Shown one piece after another: positions 1 through 6,996 of a stretch of DNA of 7,503 nucleotides. Every line of letters begins with the position of its first letter. Within the stretch, counting starts at the first letter, position 1. The position numbers were made by a program, and so were the translations under genes. The notes under the pieces are model-generated. The model had not been told where the DNA came from, did not search any database, and saw nothing but the letters and a program-made list of their open reading frames with translations. Source of the stretch: Sphingobacteriaceae bacterium (GTDB lineage Bacteria; Bacteroidota; Bacteroidia; Sphingobacteriales; Sphingobacteriaceae); assembly GCA_021740025.1 (NCBI GenBank), contig JAIPAN010000048.1, forward strand, positions 1-7,503. The letters are read 5' to 3'.

Positions 1-3000
1 GGTGTAGGTGGAGATTTAATAGGAACAGTAAACGTTTGACTAGATGAAATACAACCATTGGCATTTTTTACCGTAAATACAAAAACGTAGTTGTTTTGAG
101 CCAGGCCCGATGGAATACTAATGCTTAAGGGAGATGTCCCTAAATCTGCGTCTACAACGGGTACAAAACCAGGCATAGCAGGTATACCCACGGAAATAGA
201 ATATTTAGTTGGCGTGTTTTGAGCAGCAGAGTAGGGTAATAAAAAGCTTGTTTCTGAATTACATACCGCCGTAACTGTACCCAAGGTAACAATAGGCAAA
301 GGATTTACAGTTACCGTAATTTCATTACTCACATTCACACAACTTTGTAAATCAGGCGACCATACAGTACGTCTATAAATCATAGTATTGGTTAATGCAC
401 CTGGCTGATAGTCAGCACTGGTAGCACCAGAAATAGTCGTCCATGGACCAGCACCTACATTTTGCTCCCATGCATACAAGTATGTAGTTAAATTTCCACC
501 ACCAAGGGTACTAGAAGCATCTTGACCGAGTGCTGCTGGAATTTGATTGGCACAAATAGTTTGATTCGCTGAAATAACATTACCCGTAATTGGTGGATAA
601 ACGGTAACAGTTAAAGTGAAGGAGGTTCCAACACAACCACCCACACTTTTAGCACTAATTTCGTAAACAACAGTTTCAATAGCTGTACCGGTGTTCACCA
701 ATACATCATTAATAGGGCCTGGCCCAAAAGTTGCTGAAGCATTGGCACCTGTAATGTTAGGGCCTATGGATTTAATGGTCCAAGTAAATTGACTTCCACT
801 AACAGTAGAAACCGGCGTAAAACCTACGGTGGTGCCCGAACAACGGGCAAGGGTTGTATTTGCCGCCGTATTATTGGCTACATAAGTTACTTTAATGGTT
901 TTAGTTAATGGAGAGGTACAAGGCGAAGGAACAGTACCTGGATAGGTGACGGTGAGCGTAAAGGTAATCTGCTGACCATTATCAGCCAAAGAAGGGGTGT
1001 ATACAGGATTTAATATATTGTTAGCACTTAAGCTTCCTGCACCAGCTGTTTTTGTCCAAACATACGTATAACCTGGAGGACCGTTAATCAGGGCATTGAG
1101 GTTAATTGGCGTACTCGGACAAACGGTAATATCTGTAGCACTAGTATTTGCTGTAATACTAGCCTGAAGGGGCTGGTTGAAAATATATGTTTTAGTGGCC
1201 TCAGCAGAACCACAGCCATTGGTAAATACTACTTTAACGGCATAAGTACCATACTTTTTAAATATAATCTTCGGATTGGCAGAGCTAGCCGTGGTACCAC
1301 CGGTATACTCATAATCGGCGCTGGTTATGCCGGTTCCGGTCACTGTCCAGGTATACGTTAAATCGGCAGCTTTAGCAAAATTGGCGTTGTACGTTGGGGC
1401 GAAATCAATTTGCTTAGGGAGTGCATCGCAATAGGAAACCGTGCCGCTGTAATTGGATATGGAGGGTGGGCCGACCATTGTGATTGTTTTAGTCGTATCT
1501 ACTGTACCACAAACATTGGTTACGCTCAGTTTTACATTATAGGTACCAGGAGTGCTAAAGGTAAGTGATGGTTCAATATCAGTAGGACTAGATATTGTAA
1601 CACCTGCAGAAGGAGTAACCGTCCATAAATAAGTAGCATTTGAACAGGGACTTGGTGGAACCAAGGTATTGGACTTATTCTTTAAATTAATCACATTGCT
1701 ACTCACGCAAATCGTAGAATTATTTGGTACTACCTGAGAAGCATATAGAAAATCAAAAGATGCAACAGCTGGGTTTTCCACGCATAGTTCTCTAATGACC
1801 GAAGAGACTATATTACATCCGGAAACGTTCGATACCTCAAGTTTAATTTGATAAACACCCGCTAAATAAAGCTCATTTATAGGTATTACTAAATTTCTAT
1901 TGGGATTATTATACCACCCAAAATCGGGAGGAATAGTTTGGAAATCAGACGAGTTTGGATATTTGATTTTCCACAAAACTAAATAATCATTACCACATCC
2001 AGTTGTGGTATTAAACTTTCCAGCTATTGAAGTATTATTGAATGTAACACTAGAATTCAAACATGCATTATTAGGACCTGTAAAATTAGCCTGAGCTGCA
2101 ACCGATACCTTAACGTTTGCAGACTTTCCACCACCATTAATACTATAGACATTACAGGTGTTAGGAGTAACTGGATTGGTAACAATGCCTTTATTAAATA
2201 AATCAACTTTGACTATATACGAACCATTTTTATTATACGTAACATCATCACACGTGGCGGTTATGTACTGATGTCTCAATATTGCACTATCAATCAATTC
2301 AGCATGGGTTTTATATACTATTGTACCATCACCAAAGTCGAATTTATAATAAGAGCCAGGATAGTTTGTTTTAATATCATCTATATTTACATTCATAGTG
2401 TAAGTACTTCCAGTACATATACTTTCAGAACTATTGTTTCCTAATGATGTATTTTGTGTGTTAAACTGATAAATGTAGCTGTTAATTGTACTAACCCCGG
2501 AAGCCTTAATTGTCTTTTTAATTTCAACTGAATAGTTACCAACATTTAAACCAGAAGGTATTATTATAGATCCAAAAGTTGAAATAGTTAAATCACTTAT
2601 TTTTTGATAAGAAGGGTAAAACACGAATAAGCCAGCTTTGAAATCATACGTAGATTTATCCGTGCTATAATTTGGAATCGTTGCCTCTAATTCTATCGAT
2701 TTATCGGTGGAACTAGCATTGAGATATCCAAAATATTTCTGCTCTAGACACAATATATCTGGATTTTTGACCGAAAAATTGATAGAAGGTATTGCACTAA
2801 TAGTACCACTAACTACTTGAAAAAATGCAGTTGTATCAGATATGGTATTCGGATGAGTACCGATTACCCGTAGTTTATAATTACCCTCTACCAAAGTTGT
2901 AGGCAGTACACCGGTAATGGTTGACGTATAAAATTCAGCTAAGCTAGTTAATGTTAATGCATTTGTGAAACTACCCGAGGCATCTGAAAGCTGAAGTTCA

Positions 3001-3176
3001 AAACGGTTATTAGTACGATCAAAAACACCTGTAACGCCAAGCTGTAAAGCCACTCCAGAACCCGGTGCATATTTTGCCGCACTGTCAAAATAATTGATAC
3101 TTATACTCTGCCCCAAAGCCGAATTGGCGGTAAAAACCGACAAAAATACTAAAAGGGCAAAATAGAGTTTTTTCAT
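1..3176 (-). CDS. Large secreted multi-PKD/Ig-module surface protein, 3' end beyond the window (partial)
   Basis: My reading of the minus strand from the ATG at 3176 finds 1058 codons without a stop, still open at base 1. Residues 1-22 form a signal peptide (MKK, a hydrophobic stretch, then AxG before Gln23), so the product is exported. Residues 24-126 are a cysteine-free Ig-like domain (APGS near the start) and about 127-245 a second beta-rich domain. Six to eight PKD or PKD-like modules follow. The first holds the classical FDFGDGT motif at 279-285. Modules near 470-568 and 570-668 have the YxWTV core and the G-T-Y-x-V-K ending. Those near 767-861 and 862-959 match the PKD-like repeats of Bacteroidota surface proteins (NQTIC, then a Trp-containing strand, then YRRTV). 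Most modules carry a Cys near the start and another near the end (for example 490/556, 583/655, 779/848, 875/946). In Bacteroidota such chains are adhesins or gliding-associated proteins, usually ending in a type IX sorting domain; that end is not visible. Ligand and exact role are unknown. The gene is separated from the ribosomal operon by a terminator. Confidence 0.9.
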   Translation of the reverse strand, partial: MKKLYFALLVFLSVFTANSALGQSISINYFDSAAKYAPGSGVALQLGVTGVFDRTNNRFELQLSDASGSFTNALTLTSLAEFYTSTITGVLPTTLVEGNYKLRVIGTHPNTISDTTAFFQVVSGTISAIPSINFSVKNPDILCLEQKYFGYLNASSTDKSIELEATIPNYSTDKSTYDFKAGLFVFYPSYQKISDLTISTFGSIIIPSGLNVGNYSVEIKKTIKASGVSTINSYIYQFNTQNTSLGNNSSESICTGSTYTMNVNIDDIKTNYPGSYYKFDFGDGTIVYKTHAELIDSAILRHQYITATCDDVTYNKNGSYIVKVDLFNKGIVTNPVTPNTCNVYSINGGGKSANVKVSVAAQANFTGPNNACLNSSVTFNNTSIAGKFNTTTGCGNDYLVLWKIKYPNSSDFQTIPPDFGWYNNPNRNLVIPINELYLAGVYQIKLEVSNVSGCNIVSSVIRELCVENPAVASFDFLYASQVVPNNSTICVSSNVINLKNKSNTLVPPSPCSNATYLWTVTPSAGVTISSPTDIEPSLTFSTPGTYNVKLSVTNVCGTVDTTKTITMVGPPSISNYSGTVSYCDALPKQIDFAPTYNANFAKAADLTYTWTVTGTGITSADYEYTGGTTASSANPKIIFKKYGTYAVKVVFTNGCGSAEATKTYIFNQPLQASITANTSATDITVCPSTPINLNALINGPPGYTYVWTKTAGAGSLSANNILNPVYTPSLADNGQQITFTLTVTYPGTVPSPCTSPLTKTIKVTYVANNTAANTTLARCSGTTVGFTPVSTVSGSQFTWTIKSIGPNITGANASATFGPGPINDVLVNTGTAIETVVYEISAKSVGGCVGTSFTLTVTVYPPITGNVISANQTICANQIPAALGQDASSTLGGGNLTTYLYAWEQNVGAGPWTTISGATSADYQPGALTNTMIYRRTVWSPDLQSCVNVSNEITVTVNPLPIVTLGTVTAVCNSETSFLLPYSAAQNTPTKYSISVGIPAMPGFVPVVDADLGTSPLSISIPSGLAQNNYVFVFTVKNANGCISSSQTFTVPIKSPPT

Positions 3177-3378
3177 TAGGTAGTGGGGCTTACTTAGTTA
3201 AGTATAACATTTACTTATTTGAGCATATGCATGTTTACAGCTATTTTAACTTTATAAGAGATAAATAATATAGAAACTGAATAATTTAAAGTTATACAAA
3301 ATAGTGCTTAAAAAGAGAGTAAAAATGAGTGAATTGTGTGATTTCACGTAAATCATATTTTAAAAATAAGTGCTTAAC
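3177..3378 (-). promoter_or_regulatory. AT-rich upstream region of the surface-protein gene, no clear promoter
   Basis: This non-coding stretch lies between the rpsJ terminator and the surface-protein ATG and must hold that gene's promoter if it is transcribed on its own. I found no full TAnnTTTG box on the minus strand. The nearest approaches are TAACTTTA (3294-3287) and CTATTTTG (3305-3298), neither with a TTG at the right distance. A dyad of 6-base arms, TGATTT and AAATCA with a 5-base spacer, sits at 3339-3355. The 9-mer TTAAGCACT (minus strand) occurs twice, at 3369-3377 and 3303-3311. There is no Shine-Dalgarno sequence before the ATG (the leader ends CCCCACTACCTA). A promoter function is inferred from position only. 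Confidence 0.3.
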
Positions 3379-3408
3379 AAAAAAGCCACCCCGATTGGGA
3401 TGGCTTTT
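3379..3408 (-). terminator. Intrinsic terminator after rpsJ
   Basis: Read on the minus strand, arms AAAAGCCATCCC and GGGGTGGCTTTT pair over 12 bases (one G-T pair) around the 4-base loop AATC, and the 3' arm runs into six consecutive T residues. The stem starts 21 bases past the rpsJ stop codon. This is a textbook rho-independent terminator and marks the end of the rpsL-rpsG-fusA-rpsJ transcript, separating it from the surface-protein gene on the same strand. Confidence 0.9.
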
Positions 3409-3429
3409 CTATTCGGATAAACCGATTTA

Positions 3430-3735
3430 TCAGACTTTGATTTCTACTTCAACACCTGAAGGCAATTCTAATTTCATTAAGGCATCAACCGTTTTAGAGT
3501 TAGAGCTATAAATATCTAACAAACGTTTGTAAGCGCACAACTGGAACTGCTCACGTGCTTTTTTGTTCACGTGTGGTGAACGCAATACGGTAAAGATTTT
3601 TTTCTCTGATGGCAAGGGAATAGGACCGCTTACCACTGCACCCGTAGGTTTTACAGTTTTTACAATTTTTTCGGCTGATTTATCAACCAAATTGTAATCG
3701 TACGATTTTAATTTAATTCTGATTCGTTGGCTCAT
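3430..3735 (-). CDS. rpsJ: 30S ribosomal protein S10
   Basis: The 101-residue product is full length for bacterial uS10. It opens with the conserved IRIKLKSYD strand, carries [19 protein letters not shown] (residues 37-55), which covers the 16S rRNA-binding extended loop, and ends in the usual short acidic/basic strand VEVEIKV. S10 sits in the head of the small subunit; outside the ribosome it is NusE, which pairs with NusB in transcription antitermination. It is the last gene of the operon, 59 bases after fusA, a wider gap than the 13-15 bases between the other genes, and that gap contains a stable hairpin. The leader directly before the ATG (AAACAAATATAAC) is A-rich with no Shine-Dalgarno sequence. 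In many Bacteroidota rpsJ is followed by rplC and the rest of the S10 cluster; here a terminator follows instead. Confidence 0.98.
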   Translation of the reverse strand: MSQRIRIKLKSYDYNLVDKSAEKIVKTVKPTGAVVSGPIPLPSEKKIFTVLRSPHVNKKAREQFQLCAYKRLLDIYSSNSKTVDALMKLELPSGVEVEIKV

Positions 3736-3749
3736 GTTATATTTGTTTA

Positions 3750-3783
3750 AAACCCTACTAAGAGCTATTTATTAGCAGGGTTT
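3750..3783 (-). promoter_or_regulatory. Intercistronic hairpin between fusA and rpsJ
   Basis: On the minus strand the arms AAACCCTGCTAA (3783-3772) and TTAGTAGGGTTT (3761-3750) pair along 12 bases with a single G-T pair, around a 10-base loop. Only four T residues follow before TAAAC, so it is at best a weak terminator. It starts 11 bases after the fusA stop and ends 14 bases before the rpsJ ATG, where it could act as a partial terminator, an RNase processing or stability element, or a control site for rpsJ translation. The structure is seen in the sequence; the function is inferred. Confidence 0.6.
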
Positions 3784-3794
3784 GGTTTAAATGA

Positions 3795-5906
3795 TTATGC
3801 GTTTGCTGTTTTGCCTTTTGATTTGGCAACTACTTCATCTTGTACATTTTTTGGAGCTGGTTCGTAATGATCAAACTCCATGGTAGACGTTGCACGGCCT
3901 GAAGTAATGGTACGTAACTGGGTTACATAACCAAACATTTCAGAAAGTGGCACCAAGGCTTTAATTACTTGTGCACCTGCACGAGTATCCATACCTTGTA
4001 ACTGTCCACGACGACGGTTTAAGTCACCCATCACGTCACCCATGTTTTCTTCTGGAGTTAATACCTCAATTTTCATGATTGGCTCCATTAACACTGGTTT
4101 ACATTTTGGTAATGCTTCACGAAAAGCCGAACGAGCTGCAATCTCGAAAGATAATGCATCTGAATCGACTGCGTGGAACGATCCGTCAATTAAACGAACT
4201 TTCATATCGGGTAGGGGGAATCCTGCTAACACACCATTTACCATGGCTGAAGCAAATCCCTTTTCTACCGATGGGATAAATTCACGGGGAATTGATCCAC
4301 CCACAATTTCGTTTACGAATTGCAAGCCGCCTTTTTCGAAATCGGCATCAATTGGCGAAATAACCACTTGGATATCGGCAAATTTACCACGACCACCGGT
4401 TTGTTTCTTGTAGGTTTCACGGTGTTGGGTAGTGCCGGTAATAGCTTCTTTATACGCTACTTGTGGTGCACCTTGGTTTACTTCTACTTTAAACTCACGT
4501 TTTAAACGATCAATCAAAATATCTAAGTGAAGCTCACCCATACCAGAGATTACTGTTTGACCAGTTTCTTGATCAGTTTGTACCCTAAAGGTAGGATCTT
4601 CTTCAGCCAATTTAGCCAAGCCCATACCTAATTTATCCACGTCAGCTTGAGTTTTAGGCTCAATAGCTAAACCGATAACCGGCTCAGGGAAGTTCATAGA
4701 TTCAAGAACGATTGGGTTTTTCTCATCACATAGTGTATCACCAGTTTTGATATCTTTAAATCCAACTACTGCAGCAATATCACCAGCGGCCACATTAGGC
4801 ACCGGATTTTGCTTGTTTGCATGCATTTGGAAGATACGAGAAATACGTTCTTTACTCTCAGAACGAGTGTTGTAAATGTATGAACCTGCATCTAGGTTAC
4901 CAGAGTATACACGGATGAAACACAAACGGCCCACAAATGGATCGGTTGCAATTTTAAATGCCAAAGCCGCAAATGGTTCTTTTACATCAGGTTTTAATAA
5001 TATTTCTGCACCGGTATCTGGATTAGTACCTACCACACCTGCTGAATCCATTGGTGAAGGTAATAATTCCATCACGTAGTCCAACATGGTTTGCACGCCT
5101 TTGTTTTTGAACGAAGAACCACATACCATTGGTACAATTTTAGCATCTAATACGGCTTTGCGTAAAGCATCTAGTACTTCACGCTCGGTGATAGTTTCTG
5201 GAGCATCAAAGAATTTCTCCATCAAGCTTTCATCGTATTCAGCTACCGATTCTAATAATTTCTCTCTCCACTCAGCTACCTCAGCAAGCATATCATCTGG
5301 GATTGGCACTTCGGTAAAGGTCATACCTTTATCGTGCTCGTTCCACACAATACCACGGTTGTTGATCAAATCAACCACACCTTTAAATCCGTCTTCGGCA
5401 CCAATTGGTAATTGCAATGGAACGGCGTTAGAACCCAACATATCTTTTACTTGTTTTACAACTTTCAAGAAATCGGCTCCAGAACGGTCCATTTTATTTA
5501 CGAAACCGATACGGGCTACGTTGTAGTTATTGGCTAAACGCCAGTTTGTTTCTGATTGAGGCTCTACCCCATCAACCGCAGAAAACAAGAATACCAAACC
5601 ATCTAATACACGAAGGGAACGGTTTACCTCTACGGTAAAATCCACGTGACCCGGCGTATCAATAATGTTCATGTGGTAATCCTGGCCTCTGTATTTCCAG
5701 TTTACAGTAGTAGCAGCAGAAGTAATGGTAATACCACGCTCTTGCTCTTGTGCCATCCAATCCATGGTTGCTGCGCCTTCGTGCACTTCACCAATTTTAT
5801 GACTTACACCAGCATAATAAAGTATACGCTCTGTGGTGGTGGTTTTACCAGCATCAATGTGAGCAGCAATACCAATATTTCTAGTAAATTTTAAATCTCT
5901 AGCCAT
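3795..5906 (-). CDS. fusA: Elongation factor G
   Basis: The 703-residue product is a full-length translational GTPase that drives tRNA-mRNA translocation on the ribosome. The G domain has all nucleotide-binding motifs: P-loop AHIDAGKT (15-22), switch [12 protein letters not shown] (57-67), DTPGH (83-87), NKMD (137-140) and the GSS-type G5 motif near 263-265. The EF-G-specific insertion (G') falls at about 160-255. Domain II covers roughly 300-405, domain III about 415-480 (SGMGELHLD at 454-462), domain IV about 485-605 with the decoding-site tip GSFH (His578), and domain V follows to about 690. A short Lys-rich tail ends the protein. The intact GTPase motifs and the ribosomal operon location mark it as the housekeeping EF-G, not a divergent paralogue. 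It starts 13 bases after rpsG with an A-rich leader (AGAAAGATAAG) and no GGAGG. No tuf gene follows, as is usual in Bacteroidota. Confidence 0.99.
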   Translation of the reverse strand: MARDLKFTRNIGIAAHIDAGKTTTTERILYYAGVSHKIGEVHEGAATMDWMAQEQERGITITSAATTVNWKYRGQDYHMNIIDTPGHVDFTVEVNRSLRVLDGLVFLFSAVDGVEPQSETNWRLANNYNVARIGFVNKMDRSGADFLKVVKQVKDMLGSNAVPLQLPIGAEDGFKGVVDLINNRGIVWNEHDKGMTFTEVPIPDDMLAEVAEWREKLLESVAEYDESLMEKFFDAPETITEREVLDALRKAVLDAKIVPMVCGSSFKNKGVQTMLDYVMELLPSPMDSAGVVGTNPDTGAEILLKPDVKEPFAALAFKIATDPFVGRLCFIRVYSGNLDAGSYIYNTRSESKERISRIFQMHANKQNPVPNVAAGDIAAVVGFKDIKTGDTLCDEKNPIVLESMNFPEPVIGLAIEPKTQADVDKLGMGLAKLAEEDPTFRVQTDQETGQTVISGMGELHLDILIDRLKREFKVEVNQGAPQVAYKEAITGTTQHRETYKKQTGGRGKFADIQVVISPIDADFEKGGLQFVNEIVGGSIPREFIPSVEKGFASAMVNGVLAGFPLPDMKVRLIDGSFHAVDSDALSFEIAARSAFREALPKCKPVLMEPIMKIEVLTPEENMGDVMGDLNRRRGQLQGMDTRAGAQVIKALVPLSEMFGYVTQLRTITSGRATSTMEFDHYEPAPKNVQDEVVAKSKGKTANA

Positions 5907-5919
5907 CTTATCTTTCTAA

Positions 5920-6387
5920 TTAAAATCTAAAGTGAGAGAATGCTTTATTGGCTTCTGCCATTTTATGGGTGTCTTCTTTTTTCTTCACAGCAGCACCTTC
6001 ACCTTTAGCAGCGGCAATAATTTCGCCGGCTAATTTTTCCATCATGGTTTTTTCGCCACGTTTGCGTGAATAGTTAATTAACCATTTCATTCCTAAAGCA
6101 ATTTTACGCTCCGGACGAACCTCGGTTGGTACTTGGAAGTTAGCGCCACCTACACGACGAGATTTAACCTCTACCATAGGCATAACGTTGTTTAGTGCCT
6201 TTTTCCAAGACTCTAATCCGTTTTCGCTCGTTTTTTTCTCTACTAATTCAACAGCATCGTAGAAAATTGCATATGCAATTGACTTTTTGCCATCATACAT
6301 CATATTGTTTACAAACCTGGTTACCATTACGTCGTTAAACTTAGGATCAGGCAGGATAATTCGTTTTTTTGGTTTCGACTTTCTCAT
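5920..6387 (-). CDS. rpsG: 30S ribosomal protein S7
   Basis: The 155-residue product matches bacterial uS7 over its whole length. It has the basic N-terminus MRKSKPKKR, the conserved [14 protein letters not shown] helix (25-38), the rRNA-contacting beta-hairpin [16 protein letters not shown] (72-87) and RPERK (91-95), and the C-terminal [13 protein letters not shown] (142-154). S7 nucleates assembly of the 30S head and lines the exit-site tRNA; in enterobacteria it also represses its own operon. The gene begins 15 bases after rpsL. Unlike its neighbours it has a strong Shine-Dalgarno sequence, GGAGG, eight bases before the ATG, which fixes the start. Fully intact. Confidence 0.99.
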   Translation of the reverse strand: MRKSKPKKRIILPDPKFNDVMVTRFVNNMMYDGKKSIAYAIFYDAVELVEKKTSENGLESWKKALNNVMPMVEVKSRRVGGANFQVPTEVRPERKIALGMKWLINYSRKRGEKTMMEKLAGEIIAAAKGEGAAVKKKEDTHKMAEANKAFSHFRF

Positions 6388-6395
6388 GATTCTTT

Positions 6396-6400
6396 CCTCC
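6396..6400 (-). promoter_or_regulatory. Strong Shine-Dalgarno sequence of rpsG
   Basis: On the minus strand GGAGG lies eight bases before the rpsG ATG, within TAAACGGAGGAAAG, starting just after the rpsL stop codon. It is the only strong Shine-Dalgarno site in front of any of the five gene starts visible in this window. That is unusual because Bacteroidota mRNAs rarely carry such sites and rely on A-rich, unstructured leaders. Confidence 0.75.
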
Positions 6401-6402
6401 GT

Positions 6403-6783
6403 TTATGCTTTAACTTTAGGTTTCTTGGTTCCGTATTTAGAACGACGTTGGTTACGTCCGTCTACACCAGAAGTATCCAATGCACCACGAATAATGTGGT
6501 AACGTACACCCGGTAAATCTTTCACACGTCCACCGCGAATTAACACGATTGAGTGTTCTTGTAAGTTGTGGCCTTCTCCAGGGATGTAAGCATTTACTTC
6601 TTTTCCGTTGGTTAAACGCACACGAGCTACTTTACGCATGGCTGAGTTTGGTTTTTTAGGGGTAGTAGTGTATACACGGGTACACACACCTCTTCGCTGT
6701 GGACAGCTGTCCAACGCTGGGGATTTACTCTTATCCACCATAGCTACTCTACCTTTCCTAACTAATTGTTGAATGGTTGGCAT
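6403..6783 (-). CDS. rpsL: 30S ribosomal protein S12
   Basis: The 126-residue product is uS12, the decoding-centre protein that monitors codon-anticodon pairing in the ribosomal A site. It starts [12 protein letters not shown], carries [21 protein letters not shown] (begins at residue 37; split here by the conserved Pro42-Lys43), and [13 protein letters not shown] at 84-96. Lys43 and Lys88, the sites commonly altered in streptomycin-resistant mutants, are both wild type, so no S12-based resistance is predicted. Asp89 is the residue that carries beta-methylthio modification in some bacteria. It ends in a short basic tail (KKPKVKA). The gene is first in the operon, with a Bacteroidota promoter about 50 bases upstream and an A-rich leader without a Shine-Dalgarno sequence. 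Confidence 0.99.
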   Translation of the reverse strand: MPTIQQLVRKGRVAMVDKSKSPALDSCPQRRGVCTRVYTTTPKKPNSAMRKVARVRLTNGKEVNAYIPGEGHNLQEHSIVLIRGGRVKDLPGVRYHIIRGALDTSGVDGRNQRRSKYGTKKPKVKA

Positions 6784-6830
6784 TTGTTGTTTTTAGTTTA
6801 AAAATTCTTTTATCCTATTTTAAAGGACTG

Positions 6831-6861
6831 CAAAGGTAATGTTTCCCTTTTTGATTTTCAA
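6831..6861 (-). promoter_or_regulatory. Bacteroidota housekeeping promoter of the rpsL operon
   Basis: On the minus strand the -7 box TACCTTTG (6838-6831) fits the Bacteroidota consensus TAnnTTTG exactly, and a TTG -33 element (6861-6859) lies 20 bases upstream, the expected spacing for the phylum's primary sigma factor. Transcription would start near 6825, giving an A/T-rich leader of about 40 bases before the rpsL ATG. No other promoter of this quality was found between the four operon genes. Confidence 0.85.
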
Positions 6862-6944
6862 GCATTTAAATGAAAATAATTCATATTTAAAATTTAGTGT
6901 AAATAGTCTTGCTAGGACTAAGCCTAATTTGGGGATTGGAGAAT

Positions 6945-6978
6945 AAAAAAGGGGAAGCGATATCGCTTCCCCTTTTTT
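6945..6978 (-). terminator. Bidirectional palindromic terminator after the peptidase-like gene
   Basis: The 34 bases form a perfect palindrome; each 17-base arm reads AAAAAAGGGGAAGCGAT on its own strand. Folded as RNA it gives a GC-rich stem, AGGGGAAGCG against its complement, flanked by A and T runs, so an intrinsic terminator is possible in either direction. On the minus strand it lies 18 bases past the stop codon of the right-hand gene and separates it from the rpsL promoter. No plus-strand gene converges on it. Confidence 0.9.
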
Positions 6979-6996
6979 ATGAAAAATGGAGAGAAC

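Noticed and set aside
1..3176. The long repeat-rich frame considered as a pseudogene or frameshifted set of genes
   Set aside because: A continuous translation of 1058 codons from the ATG contains no stop, and module spacing is preserved throughout; it is open only because the window ends.
3329..3511. Plus-strand 60-codon frame crossing the rpsJ terminator and the rpsJ 3' end
   Set aside because: It reads through a terminator stem and antisense to rpsJ; no homology is recognisable and it has no upstream signals.
3736..3794. A missing or decayed tuf gene between fusA and rpsJ
   Set aside because: The gap is only 59 bases, has no EF-Tu remnants, and absence of tuf at this place is normal for Bacteroidota.
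4042..4413. Plus-strand open frame of 123 codons opposite fusA
   Set aside because: It is antisense to conserved EF-G coding sequence, has no recognisable protein features and no promoter or ribosome site; it is a shadow frame.
5086..5526. Plus-strand open frame of 146 codons opposite the EF-G G domain
   Set aside because: A Ser/Thr/Asn-rich shadow of the conserved GTPase sequence on the other strand, with nothing to support expression.
6945..6978. Perfect palindrome considered as an operator or recombination site
   Set aside because: Its position just after a stop codon, GC-rich core and flanking A/T runs are fully explained by a bidirectional intrinsic terminator.
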